Positions 28,144 to 37,304 of a DNA stretch of 64,000 nucleotides are shown here, piece after piece (the stretch's first letter is position 1; each line of letters opens with the position of its first letter). The notes beneath the pieces are model-generated. The model had not been told where the DNA came from. It worked only from the letters and a program-made list of their open reading frames with translations, and made no database searches. The stretch covers positions 86,265 to 150,264 of the forward strand of contig JACMRL010000033.1 of the NCBI GenBank assembly GCA_014376435.1. The letters are read 5' to 3'. A program made the position numbers and the translations under genes. This stretch comes from Bdellovibrio sp. (GTDB taxonomy: Bacteria; Bdellovibrionota; Bdellovibrionia; Bdellovibrionales; Bdellovibrionaceae).

Positions 28144-28521
28144 ATGAAAAAGAGTATTTTATTAATCGCATTATTATCATTAACTGCCCACGCGCAAGAC
28201 GTCGGTGTTAAACTTGATAACGTAAATGCAGCTCAAGAGACAACGATCTCGATCAAAAAAGGTGATGTAGCTGCTAAAAAGAAATACACCTTGTCTGAAG
28301 GCGAAGAAGAAATCACCGGCGATAAAGAAGTCGTGATGAAAAGTGCCGAGAAAAATTGGAAAACGGCCTGCACCGATTGGAAAAAAGAATTTAAAGAGAT
28401 GAATAAAGAAAATAAAGTTGTCTCGATGACTTGTGGCCGCATGAAATGCAGCAAAGAAGATGTTGAATCAACTTGTTCTTCAACTGCTAAGTACAAAGTT
28501 AAAGTTTTAAGCGAAGAGTAG
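28144..28521 (+). CDS. Small exported protein of unknown function
   Basis: A 125-residue protein with a signal peptide (MKKSILLIALLSLTAHAQ) and four cysteines in the mature part (TACTDW, MTCGRMKC, STCSS), which could form two disulfides in the periplasm. Lysine- and glutamate-rich. AAAGGAGAC gives a good ribosome site for ATG 28144; a longer frame from 28099 overlaps rodA and is not needed. Not recognised. A terminator-type hairpin follows. Confidence 0.72.
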   Translation: MKKSILLIALLSLTAHAQDVGVKLDNVNAAQETTISIKKGDVAAKKKYTLSEGEEEITGDKEVVMKSAEKNWKTACTDWKKEFKEMNKENKVVSMTCGRMKCSKEDVESTCSSTAKYKVKVLSEE

Positions 28522-28524
28522 TTT

Positions 28525-28561
28525 TGAAAAAAATGTCGGCTAGATTTTTCTAGCCGACATT
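28525..28561 (-). terminator. Intrinsic terminator of trxA
   Basis: Perfect 13-bp stem (28532-28544 with 28549-28561) and TTTT loop. Read on the minus strand the hairpin is followed by eight U residues, so it ends transcription coming from trxA. On the plus strand no U-run follows. Confidence 0.85.
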
Positions 28562-28596
28562 CAGTTGAATTAAGCTCTTCTCAGCGAATCAAAAAA

Positions 28597-28923
28597 TTAA
28601 ACCAATGATTTCAATAGTTCAGTGATGCTTTCTTTTGGATGATTTCCAACTAACTCACCCACTTGTTTTCCGTCTTTGAATAAAAGCATCGCCGGAATTC
28701 CGCGAATACCGTACTGACCCGGGGTTTGCGGGTTTTCATCCACGTTCATCTTAACGATTTTAACTTGTGAGCTCATCTCTTGCGCGATTTCTTCGAGCTT
28801 TGGTCCTAATGCTCGGCAAGGGCCACACCATTCAGCCCAAAAATCAACCAACACTAATGTTGAAGATTTCATTACATCTTTATCGAAACTTGCATCCGTT
28901 ACCGAAGTTGTATTTGCGCCCAT
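28597..28923 (-). CDS. trxA: Thioredoxin
   Basis: A 108-residue thioredoxin with the WCGPC redox motif (residues 31-35, in DFWAEWCGPCRALG) and the cis-proline segment GIRGIPAMLLF. No signal peptide, so cytosolic. It follows a pseudo-receiver gene by 11 bp on the same strand and is closed by a strong terminator. Confidence 0.95.
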   Translation of the reverse strand: MGANTTSVTDASFDKDVMKSSTLVLVDFWAEWCGPCRALGPKLEEIAQEMSSQVKIVKMNVDENPQTPGQYGIRGIPAMLLFKDGKQVGELVGNHPKESITELLKSLV

Positions 28924-28933
28924 CAGTTCTCCT

Positions 28934-29803
28934 TTATTTTTTCATTAGTGCTTTAGCAAAATTTCTGCGTTCTGCATCTAGCTTTTTTAATTCATCTTCT
29001 GAAATATTAGAAAAAAGCTCTTTATTGCTATTTTTAGTTTGCCTCTTACTGAGACCCTTTTTCAAATCCTGATCAACATCCTTTATCGCGCGATTATAAG
29101 AGTCAATCCGCAGAGGTAATTCTTGGTCAGCTGCTTTCAGTTCGCTTTGAAGCTGGTTTTTATACTCATCGCTTAAAGTAAAATCGGCATTATCATCAAC
29201 CGGCGTAGCAGAAGTCTTGGTGGCAGGCTTTATTTCGGCTGGTTTTTCTGGCTGACCAAAACTCATCAAAGCCTTTTCATCTAAGGTTACGGATTCTTCT
29301 TTTTCACCCACATCACCGGTAATAATTTGAATTTCCGAATCAATGGTTGCCCCGATTGATTTTAAAATTTGTTGCTCATTTGTTCTGAACTGCGGATCGG
29401 TGTGAGCAAACCTTAAAAGTTTATCCATGATGGCTTCTTTGTTCATCGTGGTTAACGTCAAAAGATGCGCAACTAAACGAAGTGCACTGATCGGCTCAAA
29501 CAACATTAAATCCATACGCACTTTAATTAAATCTTCGGGATCAGGTCGTGATTCGTCAGAAAAAATTAAAATAACTTTTCCAAGGTACTTAGCATTCTCT
29601 TTAAGCTTCTTGCCGATGCTTAAAGAAGACACTCTAGCGGATGATCCTTTGGCGATAACGTAGTCAGGATTGAAGGTTAAAAGCTTTTCCGGCAAATTGT
29701 ACTCGGTTGTGACCGTTTCAGGATCAAAACCGACTTTTCGAAGTGTTGTTTCGACGTGGCCGGCATACTGAATGTCATCGATTAGCAATAAAACTCTATC
29801 CAT
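28934..29803 (-). CDS. Degenerate receiver-domain protein
   Basis: A 289-residue protein. Residues 1-120 follow a receiver fold (VLLLIDDIQYAGHVETTL with two aspartates, VILIFSDES as the Thr/Ser strand, FEPISALRLV where KP is normal), but the phospho-acceptor position is lysine (PDYVIAKG), so classical phosphorylation is unlikely. The C-terminal half is charged and helical, ending in lysine-rich coil. Function unknown; it could be a scaffold. It lies 11 bp upstream of trxA. Confidence 0.65.
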   Translation of the reverse strand: MDRVLLLIDDIQYAGHVETTLRKVGFDPETVTTEYNLPEKLLTFNPDYVIAKGSSARVSSLSIGKKLKENAKYLGKVILIFSDESRPDPEDLIKVRMDLMLFEPISALRLVAHLLTLTTMNKEAIMDKLLRFAHTDPQFRTNEQQILKSIGATIDSEIQIITGDVGEKEESVTLDEKALMSFGQPEKPAEIKPATKTSATPVDDNADFTLSDEYKNQLQSELKAADQELPLRIDSYNRAIKDVDQDLKKGLSKRQTKNSNKELFSNISEDELKKLDAERRNFAKALMKK

Positions 29804-29826
29804 TGGTCTATTGTAGAATCAGCGTC

Positions 29827-30963
29827 ATGACCTGGGCAAAGAAATTGTTTAAGATAAGACAGCTCATGTTAAAAAATAAACGGGTTTTCTCCTATTTAAT
29901 CACTGAAATGCTTCCTTCATTCTTGTTGGGAGTTTTTGTCTTTATTTGTATCTTGTTAATGTTTCAAGCGCTGCGCCTGACTGAGTTCATCTTGGTACAT
30001 GGCCTACGTTGGACTGTTTTACTAAAAATTATGGGCTACATGAGTATTTCTTTTTTGCCACTGCTACTGCCGATGAGTTTATTATTCGCAGTTTTAATGA
30101 CCTACAACCGCCTTTCACAAGACTCTGAAATTATTGCTTTCAAATCGGCGGGAGTAAACAGTATGACGCTGGTTTTACCCGCGATTGTTTTTGCATGTTT
30201 AGTTTCATTTTTATCTTCGCAAACTTCGTTTTACCTAGCTCCGTGGGGTAACCGCCAGTTTGAAGTACTGATTAATAAATTAGGTAATACAAAAGCGGCC
30301 GCTTCTATTAAAGAAGGCACATTCTCAGAGAGCTTTTTTGATTTGGTGGTTTACGCAAATAAAGTTGAATCAAAATCAGGCTCATTAACAAATTTGTTTA
30401 TTTACGATGAGAAACAACCCGATGCACCGCTTACGATCATTGCGCCGGAAGGACAAATTATTCCGGATGAAACTCATCCGGGGCATTCTGTTTTGCTGCG
30501 CTTATTTCGCGGACAAATTCATCGTAAGGGTGAATCCCACACCGTGATTAATTTTGATTCTTACGATATTTTATTAAACGATCCCATCAAGCTGGAAGAG
30601 CGGCAAAAATCGGCGCCGTCTTTAACTTTACATGAACTAAATGTATTGCGCGGAAACCCTCTTACGCCCGAAGATAAACGTTTTGAGTTTGATATAGAGT
30701 TTCATAAGCGTTCGGCCCTGGCGATTGCGTGTTTGGTATTTAGCTTAATTGGCGTAGGTTTCGGAATCGTAACAAATCGTCGCAGTGGTAAGGCTTCGGG
30801 CTTCGTGCTTTCCGTGGGCTTCATTATTCTTTACTGGATTGTTTATTTAAGCTTCGAATCAATGGTGCGCTCTGGCAAAATGCCACCTTGGTTGGGCATT
30901 TGGATTCCAAATTTTCTATTTACTATCTTCGGAGTTTATCAGCTTCGTAAGTCTTGGAATTAA
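29827..30963 (+). CDS. lptF: LptF/LptG-family lipopolysaccharide export permease
   Basis: About 378 residues with the LptF/LptG layout: three membrane helices at the N-terminus (FLLGVFVFICILLMFQALRL, MSISFLPLLLPMSLLFAVL), a periplasmic beta-jellyroll domain (from about residue 130 to 270), then three C-terminal helices. LPMSLLFAVLMTYNRLSQDSEI is the coupling-helix region that contacts LptB. The permease pulls LPS out of the inner membrane. The start is uncertain: ATG 29827 or ATG 29866, neither with a strong ribosome site. Whether F or G cannot be decided; no second permease is next to it. Confidence 0.85.
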   Translation: MTWAKKLFKIRQLMLKNKRVFSYLITEMLPSFLLGVFVFICILLMFQALRLTEFILVHGLRWTVLLKIMGYMSISFLPLLLPMSLLFAVLMTYNRLSQDSEIIAFKSAGVNSMTLVLPAIVFACLVSFLSSQTSFYLAPWGNRQFEVLINKLGNTKAAASIKEGTFSESFFDLVVYANKVESKSGSLTNLFIYDEKQPDAPLTIIAPEGQIIPDETHPGHSVLLRLFRGQIHRKGESHTVINFDSYDILLNDPIKLEERQKSAPSLTLHELNVLRGNPLTPEDKRFEFDIEFHKRSALAIACLVFSLIGVGFGIVTNRRSGKASGFVLSVGFIILYWIVYLSFESMVRSGKMPPWLGIWIPNFLFTIFGVYQLRKSWN

Positions 30964-31246
30964 GACCTATAAAAATCAGAAACATTGCCGCTTCTTGTTA
31001 GGATCTAGGTCTATCTATATTTTTTTGATTTTTTTGAGGGATTATAAAAAACGAGACGATGCAATAGCTTCCGTACTACTGGGGTCATCCTTGACCACAT
31101 CGCCCCTCCCTAATATCTATTTAGAAGTACATTTCATTTTTTTTCAAAGGCTTTTTTTAGAAAATTTCATTTTTTTTATGTTATTTATTTAAAAAAAATC
31201 AACCACTAGATCTAGTGATCAAAGCAAAAAATACTACCTACCGCTG
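30964..31246. other. AT-rich intergenic region
   Basis: 283 bp between lptF and dprA without a credible gene. It has several T-tracts of 7-8, an inverted repeat GGTCA-TCCT-TGACC near 31083-31096 and a perfect 14-bp palindrome CACTAGATCTAGTG at 31204-31217. These may mark termination of the two convergent transcripts; no classical hairpin plus U-run is clear. Confidence 0.5.
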
Positions 31247-32080
31247 CTAGGGCCGACTATTTTCAATGGCACTAGACCAAGATTCAGCCTTCCAAAAATC
31301 GAGCAGTTGCTCAGAATTCGAAACAGAATAAGCGCCTTCACTGACTAACTTTAGATTTCCTTCAAATCCGCAGATCTCTGGATGACTGGGAATTGTTAAA
31401 ACAGGGCGACCGATATCCAAACAGTGATGAACCGTCAGTAAACTTCCGCTTTTTAACGTCGCTTGCGCAACTAAAGTCATTTCTCCTAAGGCCGCAATTA
31501 ATCGATTACGAAAATAGAAGTGCGATTTATGAATTCTTTGCCCCAACTCAAACTCTGTCAAAAAACAACTAAGCATTGCATAGGGTGCGGTTTTAAATTT
31601 TTTCAAATTACTGGGATAAACATTTTCTAACCCGGAAGGTAAAACAAAGATGGTTGGCCTTTCATGTTTAAGTGAAAGCGAATGGACTAGCTGATCAACA
31701 CCAAACGCCCCTCCACTGACCGTCCCTAACCTTGAGCCATTGATGAAACCCGGTAAGTGTTTTTTTAACCAGGCCTCGGTCAGGGGCGAAATCTGCCTTG
31801 AGCCTACGACCGAAATAAATTGATACTCACACCAGAACGGATGGCCTTGATATTCTAAAAATAAAGGTGGCTCTTTCATTTTGTAAAAAGCTTTCGGATA
31901 AAAAACATCACCCGGATAGGTCCAATTAATATTTAAACGCGAAAGCCGTTCGATATATTCTTGGGCCGAGCTAAGCTGTTCCGCGGTGTACATTAAATCC
32001 GTCGGTAGCGCGGTGAGGTGTTTTGGATTTCGGAACTTGTTTTGTCTTTGTAGCACTTTAAATAAATAGGCATTTGTCAT
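31247..32080 (-). CDS. dprA: DNA-processing protein DprA
   Basis: A 277-residue DprA/Smf, which loads RecA on incoming single strands in natural transformation. The Rossmann-like core is clear: ISVVGSRQISP, SGGAFGVDQLVH, VLPSGLENVYPSN, then RNRLIAALGEMTLVAQA and SGSLLTVHHCLDIGRPV. N-terminal SAM-like part present; the C-terminal winged-helix found in many DprA is absent, as in shorter forms. Two comEC genes lie 2 kb away, so a competence system is likely in this organism. Confidence 0.9.
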   Translation of the reverse strand: MTNAYLFKVLQRQNKFRNPKHLTALPTDLMYTAEQLSSAQEYIERLSRLNINWTYPGDVFYPKAFYKMKEPPLFLEYQGHPFWCEYQFISVVGSRQISPLTEAWLKKHLPGFINGSRLGTVSGGAFGVDQLVHSLSLKHERPTIFVLPSGLENVYPSNLKKFKTAPYAMLSCFLTEFELGQRIHKSHFYFRNRLIAALGEMTLVAQATLKSGSLLTVHHCLDIGRPVLTIPSHPEICGFEGNLKLVSEGAYSVSNSEQLLDFWKAESWSSAIENSRP

Positions 32081-32134
32081 AAAGTAGCTATTAACAATTT
32101 GTAGGCCAGCAAATAGACCAGGTGATGAAGATAA

Positions 32135-33589
32135 CTAAGGAATGACCGTATCACCCTGTGAAACCGTGTCACTAATATCAGTAATGACTCCGACCGCGTA
32201 GGAACCAAATTTTTCGATAATTTTAATTTGTCCATGAATTGTATCGGTTACTTGCGATTTGATCTTAAAAACTTGTCCAGGTTCTGCTACCTGCTGCCCC
32301 AGATCGACATAAGCATACTGGTGGAAGGTATAAAGCATTTGTTCGTTAACATCGGGGCCACCAATTAATGAAGCATCAATTTGCTGACTGGTTTTATTGG
32401 TACCCACCTGCGGTAAGCTGCTGGTCGGAACTAAAACTGCTTCCGTCGTTAGGCCGCGGCTGCAGCGTAAAACTTTTAAATTTTTATCACTGATTGCTTC
32501 GGCTTCGCCAATGATACGGTATGGATAAATTTTTACATTCGCCATTTCAACGGGAAACACACTTTCAATAATTGTGTAGGGCCCTTGAGACTGGGGCTGA
32601 AATTTAACATCTTTGATGATTAAATTTTCTTGGCAGCGTTGTTTAGAAATAGCCTCTACCGGAATTGTTACATCCGAAGTGACAATTTTATCTGATAAAA
32701 TAATATCATTGGTAAAAACATGTTCGATTGTGGGCCTATTTTCTAACTGAACCATCAGCACTTTTGATTTTGTGTAATATCTTTCATTTCGGTAGATGGG
32801 AAAAGTATCAGGAACTGGCGTAGGTACGCCGTTACGTGATGATAATTTTATTTTAGTTGCGGGTGATGCGCTAGACGCAGTGGTCTCAAAAGCTTCGCCC
32901 ACTTCTAAGGTAGGCATATCATCGGCTGATCCTGGGTAGAAATAAATTTTCATTCCCGGAGAAATTTGATGAGGATTGGTGATGCCCTGTCGATTTAAGG
33001 CCCAAATCTTTGGCCAGAAGTGCGTGTCGCCAAATAAAGTTTGGCTGATGGTAAATAGTGTATCACCTTTTTGTACCGTATACACTTCGGCGTTACGTCC
33101 ATCGGCAGCCACCGACCAAGCTTCTTCAGAAGTAGGAGCCGCATTATTACGTTGGTAAACTTGATGAAAACGATTTTCAATATTTGCGTCTGGATCATCG
33201 TTATTTAAATCAGCGGGATTGATCGGGCGGGCGGAAGATTTTTTCGCAGTTTTTTTATTCGAAGATTTTTTAAGCGTGTTTTTTGCATTGGTTTTTGTCG
33301 TTTTTTTTCTAATTACTTTTTTTGCCGTTTTCTTTTTTGCCGGCGCGTCGATGACTTGACGAATATCTTCTAAAACGGGCTCGTCATCTTCTTTGAGATT
33401 TTCTTTTTTAACTGGCAATGGATCTAAAGGATCTGCATCGCCAATGAATGAACTACTTTCTTTATTTAACTCATCAACGACGACCGGGCGTACCAGATTA
33501 GTTGAAGTACTTGCGTCGGCCGAAGCAGTCTGTCCTTGGGCTTGCGTGCTTATTAAAATAAATACGAAAGAAAGTAGCATGATTTTCAT
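32135..33589 (-). CDS. Exported LysM-domain protein
   Basis: A 484-residue protein: signal peptide (to about residue 20), a very lysine-rich low-complexity segment near residues 85-120 (AKKKTAKKVIRKKT), and one LysM domain near residues 172-218 (VYTVQKGDTLFTISQTLFGD, then PGMKIYFYPG) that binds peptidoglycan glycan. The C-terminal 250 residues are beta-rich and not recognised. It overlaps the stop of the upstream lipoprotein gene by one base (TAATG), so both probably act on the cell wall together. Confidence 0.8.
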   Translation of the reverse strand: MKIMLLSFVFILISTQAQGQTASADASTSTNLVRPVVVDELNKESSSFIGDADPLDPLPVKKENLKEDDEPVLEDIRQVIDAPAKKKTAKKVIRKKTTKTNAKNTLKKSSNKKTAKKSSARPINPADLNNDDPDANIENRFHQVYQRNNAAPTSEEAWSVAADGRNAEVYTVQKGDTLFTISQTLFGDTHFWPKIWALNRQGITNPHQISPGMKIYFYPGSADDMPTLEVGEAFETTASSASPATKIKLSSRNGVPTPVPDTFPIYRNERYYTKSKVLMVQLENRPTIEHVFTNDIILSDKIVTSDVTIPVEAISKQRCQENLIIKDVKFQPQSQGPYTIIESVFPVEMANVKIYPYRIIGEAEAISDKNLKVLRCSRGLTTEAVLVPTSSLPQVGTNKTSQQIDASLIGGPDVNEQMLYTFHQYAYVDLGQQVAEPGQVFKIKSQVTDTIHGQIKIIEKFGSYAVGVITDISDTVSQGDTVIP

Positions 33590-34086
33590 TATTTCGTCGT
33601 TTTTTGGCTATCTTGGTTTTTGGCCGTTTGTGATTTAACATTCACTTTTTTTATTTGTGCTAACCGCATATTTAACTGAGCTGGTTCAGTTAAACCCATC
33701 TCGTTATAAACTTTTGCTTTAGCTAATAAGGCCGGCTTCACTTGTGCCGAACGAGGATAATTTTTAATCACCGTATTGTAGTGTTTAATGGCCACGATAT
33801 AATTTTTTTGTTCAGCTGCTTTTTGTCCGGCATAAAAATGTTGAACTGATAAAGGCTGCTTACGTAATTGTTCTTTTGAAATTGCCGCTTGATCAATTTT
33901 ACCAGTCAGCTCTTGCATAATTTTTTGATCGCTAGTCACTGATGGAAGATCATCTGCCCGGTAAACAGCACTCGCAGAACGAGAGCGAGAAGTGGCCGCC
34001 GCTTTTTTATGAGCACTTACGCAACCCGTAAGTAAAATTGCTGATAAAAATAGAGCACAATTTTTTAAAGATGGTTGTCGTAGCAT
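33589..34086 (-). CDS. TPR-like lipoprotein
   Basis: A 165-residue lipoprotein (signal ending LLTGC) with a TPR-like segment (QHFYAGQKAAEQKNYIVAIK, then a second helix pair) of the type seen in envelope-assembly scaffolds. The start ATG 34086 is chosen because GGAGGAGG at 34091-34098 precedes it; the frame upstream lacks a ribosome site. It is the first gene of a two-gene unit with the LysM protein. Confidence 0.75.
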   Translation of the reverse strand: MLRQPSLKNCALFLSAILLTGCVSAHKKAAATSRSRSASAVYRADDLPSVTSDQKIMQELTGKIDQAAISKEQLRKQPLSVQHFYAGQKAAEQKNYIVAIKHYNTVIKNYPRSAQVKPALLAKAKVYNEMGLTEPAQLNMRLAQIKKVNVKSQTAKNQDSQKTTK

Positions 34087-34341
34087 GATGCCTCCTCCTT
34101 TATTAAACTGGATAGCTGAGACTGAATCAACGATCAGAGTCATAGTTATCCACAAACTTTGTTCAAAACAGTGTTTTCTAGACTTTAGACCTATTGATTA
34201 TCAAGGTTTACAGCGTTTTGCTGCTATTATAACCACACTTAAGATATTGAAATTACTTAGTTAATGCTGAAAATGTGCATCACAATTTATTTTCTGTTTC
34301 GATTTCTTAAATCCTCGCTCATTCATTTTGCATAAAAGCTT

Positions 34342-35256
34342 ATGCACATAGTTGGTTTGTTATTTGTTTCGCTTAGTTTGCTAGCGTTCGTACGGATTTC
34401 GCCGCTGAGCTTTCTTGAACCTTTAACAACTTTTTTACACGCTAGCTGTATAAATCGGCTGCCTGAAAACTCTACTGCGTTACCAGAATTGAAAGCTTTA
34501 GTTTGTGCCGAAAATTTTTCAGGCCTTTATATCTCAGAAATTTTTGTTAGTTCTGGATTAATTCATCTGTTCGTTGTTTCGGGTGCACACCTTTTGGTAT
34601 TACAAAAAATTTACAATCGGTTGTCTCCGGGAAAGTCGCAGAAAATATTTTTTGCGACTTTATTCATCTATGCCGGAGCTTGTGAGTTTAATTCCCCGGT
34701 AACCCGCTCGCTGGTTGCGATTTATTTTTCTAGTCTATTAATCTCTAAACATCTTTTTTGGCCAAAACATTTTTGTCTACTACTTGTTGGATTGCTTACC
34801 TTGCTGATTGAACCGGCTTGGCTACAATCAATTAGTCTGCAACTTAGTTGGCTTGCGGCTTTTGTCGTCAGCTTGAATCAAGATTTTTTTCGCGACAAAT
34901 CTTTTTTATTTAAGCAAAGTCTTTACTTTTTTGCCTTACTACCACTACTGATTTATCTGCAAATCCCTAGTCCGTTAGTGATTGTGCTTAATCTTTTTTT
35001 TACTCCTGTTCTTGAATTTTTACTTTTCCCGCTGGGATTATTGGTTTGGTTTTTTCCACGAATGTATCCGCTATTTGATTATTTGATCGAATTTTGCAAA
35101 TGGCTGTTACTAAAAATTAATATGCAGTGGCAATTTCAGCCCGACAGTGCCCCGACTTTTTTAATCATCTTTAATTGGGCCCTTATTTTTTTACTACATC
35201 TTATTGCGCACCTTGCGTGGATGCGGAAAAAGAGATCGGGCACTTGGCATGCATAA
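34342..35256 (+). CDS. comEC: ComEC/Rec2 permease part (split gene)
   Basis: A 304-residue polytopic membrane protein matching the Competence domain of ComEC, the channel that passes transforming DNA across the inner membrane. The family mark is HLFVVSGAHLLVL near residue 74, equivalent to the HL-x-x-SG-x-H motif, followed by several hydrophobic helices. The N-terminal OB-fold region of full ComEC is not seen, and the metallo-beta-lactamase part is a separate gene overlapping by 8 nt. Full ComEC is 700 residues or more, so this is a shortened, split version. Confidence 0.78.
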   Translation: MHIVGLLFVSLSLLAFVRISPLSFLEPLTTFLHASCINRLPENSTALPELKALVCAENFSGLYISEIFVSSGLIHLFVVSGAHLLVLQKIYNRLSPGKSQKIFFATLFIYAGACEFNSPVTRSLVAIYFSSLLISKHLFWPKHFCLLLVGLLTLLIEPAWLQSISLQLSWLAAFVVSLNQDFFRDKSFLFKQSLYFFALLPLLIYLQIPSPLVIVLNLFFTPVLEFLLFPLGLLVWFFPRMYPLFDYLIEFCKWLLLKINMQWQFQPDSAPTFLIIFNWALIFLLHLIAHLAWMRKKRSGTWHA

Positions 35257-35995
35257 ATATATTTGCTTTTGTTTTCTTTTAGTCTTTTTCAAATTGCCTT
35301 GGGCCTTGGCGCCTGACAATCGTGACGCTTGGGTTATTTGGAACACCGGGCAAGGTTTATGGGTAACCCATGTTTTACCATTTAGCTGCACCCACTATGA
35401 TTTTGGTGGAGAGATCGGTTCATTTAAGTATATTCGGGGGAAACTTTTAGCCAACTGTGCGTATAAAGAAAATCGTTTGAATTTAAGCCATTGGCACGCA
35501 GATCATTATATTAATTTAAACTACTTAGTAAAATCGCTACCGCGCGTTTGCTGGGAAAGCCAACCACTTTTTCGCCCCGATAATTTGTCTATTAAAAAAA
35601 TAATAAATTTAAATATACCCTCGTGCCTAGCCAGCGAACAAAAAGTTCAAAGCTGGGCCCCTTTACAATTCAAATCCGTGAATGAGTCTTCAAATATTTA
35701 TTTAGCGAATCAAATTTTACTTCCCGGAGACTCTCCCCTTGCGCAGGAAAAAAAATGGAGTAAATCCTTCACGGGTTTAACTAAAGTGAAGTTACTGGTA
35801 TTAGGCCACCACGGCAGCCGTACCAGCTCGGGTTTACAGTTATTACGAAAACTACCTAATCTAAGTGTGGCCGTTTCTTCCGCTCGACGGGCTCGTTACG
35901 GGCACCCTCATCGACAGACGTTAGTGCGGCTGCAGAAAAGTCGCGTACCTGTTTTACGAACGGAAGAATGGGGAAATATTTGGTTTTCCTTTTAG
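35249..35995 (+). CDS. ComEC-type metallo-beta-lactamase domain protein (split gene)
   Basis: A 248-residue protein equivalent to the C-terminal nuclease-like domain of ComEC. It has its own signal peptide (ICFCFLLVFFKLPWALA), the metal motif LSHWHADHYINL (HxHxDH) near residue 78, and the late block LLVLGHHGSRTSSGL, ending with RYGHPHRQTLVRL, both typical of ComEC tails. It probably works in the periplasm beside the permease. The start overlaps the permease stop by 8 nt (ATGCATAA), so the pair is co-translated. A bidirectional hairpin terminator follows. Confidence 0.8.
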   Translation: MHKYICFCFLLVFFKLPWALAPDNRDAWVIWNTGQGLWVTHVLPFSCTHYDFGGEIGSFKYIRGKLLANCAYKENRLNLSHWHADHYINLNYLVKSLPRVCWESQPLFRPDNLSIKKIINLNIPSCLASEQKVQSWAPLQFKSVNESSNIYLANQILLPGDSPLAQEKKWSKSFTGLTKVKLLVLGHHGSRTSSGLQLLRKLPNLSVAVSSARRARYGHPHRQTLVRLQKSRVPVLRTEEWGNIWFSF

Positions 35996-36000
35996 GCAAA

Positions 36001-36030
36001 AAAAAGCTCTTCGGCAAAGAAGAGCTTTTT
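36001..36030. terminator. Bidirectional intrinsic terminator
   Basis: Perfect 12-bp stem (36001-36012 with 36019-36030) with 6-nt loop; the A-run on one side and T-run on the other allow termination in both directions, between the split comEC operon (+) and ald (-). Confidence 0.85.
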
Positions 36031-36077
36031 TAGAAAATAAATTTTTTGAAAAACTAGATTAGTTTTTCATTCAAGAA

Positions 36078-37184
36078 TTAGATCTTATACGGACGGTATT
36101 CCATACCTAAATCTTTTGCGACTGGCTCGTAACAAACATATCCGCCGTAAACATTTAAACCTTTCATTAGGGCTTTGTTTTTTGCGATTGCGTCCTCTAC
36201 GCCCATCGCCGCGATCATTGAACCGTATTTCAAAGTTACGTTTGTTAAAGCGTAAGTTGAAGTTCTTGGCACAACGCCTGGCATATTAGGTACGCAGTAA
36301 TGAATTACTCCGTCGACTTCGTAAGTTGGGTTGGTGTGTGATGTCGGACGACAAGTTTCGATACAGCCGCCTTGGTCAACCGCAACGTCGACGATCACTG
36401 AACCTTTAGACATAAGAGAAACTAATTCTTTAGAAACTAAAGTTGGAGCTTTTTGACCCGCTAATAAAACGCCACCGATTACTAAATCAGATTCACGAAC
36501 TGAATCTTCGATGTTTTTTGCATTCGAGAATAAAGTTTGGCAACGACCTTGAAAAATATCATCTAAGTATTCTAAACGAGCGGTGCTAACGTCTAAAATA
36601 GTAACTTGCGCCCCTAAGCCCACGGCCATTTTAGCTGCGTTCGTCCCAACCACACCACCACCGATAACCGTTACTTTACCGGGCATAACTCCCGTTACTC
36701 CGCCTAATAAAATACCTTTGCCACCGTGATTTTTTTGTAAGTAGAAAGCACCCACTTGCGTTGCCATACGACCTGCAACTTCAGACATTGGAGTTAATAA
36801 TGGTAAAGAACCATTTTCTAACTGGATCGTTTCGTAAGCGATTGCTTTTACTTTTTTCTCGCAAAGAACTTTTGTTAATTTAGGTTCTGCCGCTAAATGA
36901 AGGTAAGTGTAAATAATTTGGTTTTCGCGCATTAATTCGTATTCATCTGGAAGTGGTTCTTTCACTTTCATGATCATGTCAGCGGTTGCGTACACTTCTT
37001 TTTTTGTATCGATAATTTTTGCGCCGACTTTTTCGTAATCTTGATTTGAAATACCGCTGCCCACGCCTGCGTCTTTTTCAACGATCACCGTGTGACCTTC
37101 TTTTACGAACTGGCGTGCGCCTGCTTCAGTTAAACCAACGCGATTTTCGCTGATTTTAATTTCTTTTGGAATTCCGATAATCAT
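36078..37184 (-). CDS. ald: Alanine dehydrogenase
   Basis: A 368-residue NAD-dependent enzyme oxidising alanine to pyruvate and ammonia. Marks: [19 protein letters not shown] at the N-terminus, the YTYLHLA catalytic His near residue 94, the NAD-binding loop [18 protein letters not shown] near residue 175 and DVAVDQGGC near residue 268. Full family length. Expressed from its own promoter; it helps burn amino acids, the main food of predatory bacteria, which is inference. Confidence 0.95.
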   Translation of the reverse strand: MIIGIPKEIKISENRVGLTEAGARQFVKEGHTVIVEKDAGVGSGISNQDYEKVGAKIIDTKKEVYATADMIMKVKEPLPDEYELMRENQIIYTYLHLAAEPKLTKVLCEKKVKAIAYETIQLENGSLPLLTPMSEVAGRMATQVGAFYLQKNHGGKGILLGGVTGVMPGKVTVIGGGVVGTNAAKMAVGLGAQVTILDVSTARLEYLDDIFQGRCQTLFSNAKNIEDSVRESDLVIGGVLLAGQKAPTLVSKELVSLMSKGSVIVDVAVDQGGCIETCRPTSHTNPTYEVDGVIHYCVPNMPGVVPRTSTYALTNVTLKYGSMIAAMGVEDAIAKNKALMKGLNVYGGYVCYEPVAKDLGMEYRPYKI

Positions 37185-37304
37185 AGTTATCTCCTAAGTA
37201 TGACGTCTGTTATTTAATCTGTTAGTTGAAGAGTCAAAAACGTACCAGTTAGGCATTTGAAAGGCAAAAATATATTATAAGCTTTGCTTAAACTTAAGGC
37301 GCGG

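Noticed and set aside
30995..31192. A 65-codon open frame in the AT-rich region after lptF
   Set aside because: Composition is Phe/Leu-rich from T-tracts, with no ribosome site or family; it looks like chance.
34146..34154. Exact DnaA-box-like TTATCCACA upstream of the TPR lipoprotein gene
   Set aside because: A single 9-mer without partner boxes, AT-rich unwinding element or dnaA/dnaN neighbours does not make an origin; one match by chance is likely in 64 kb.
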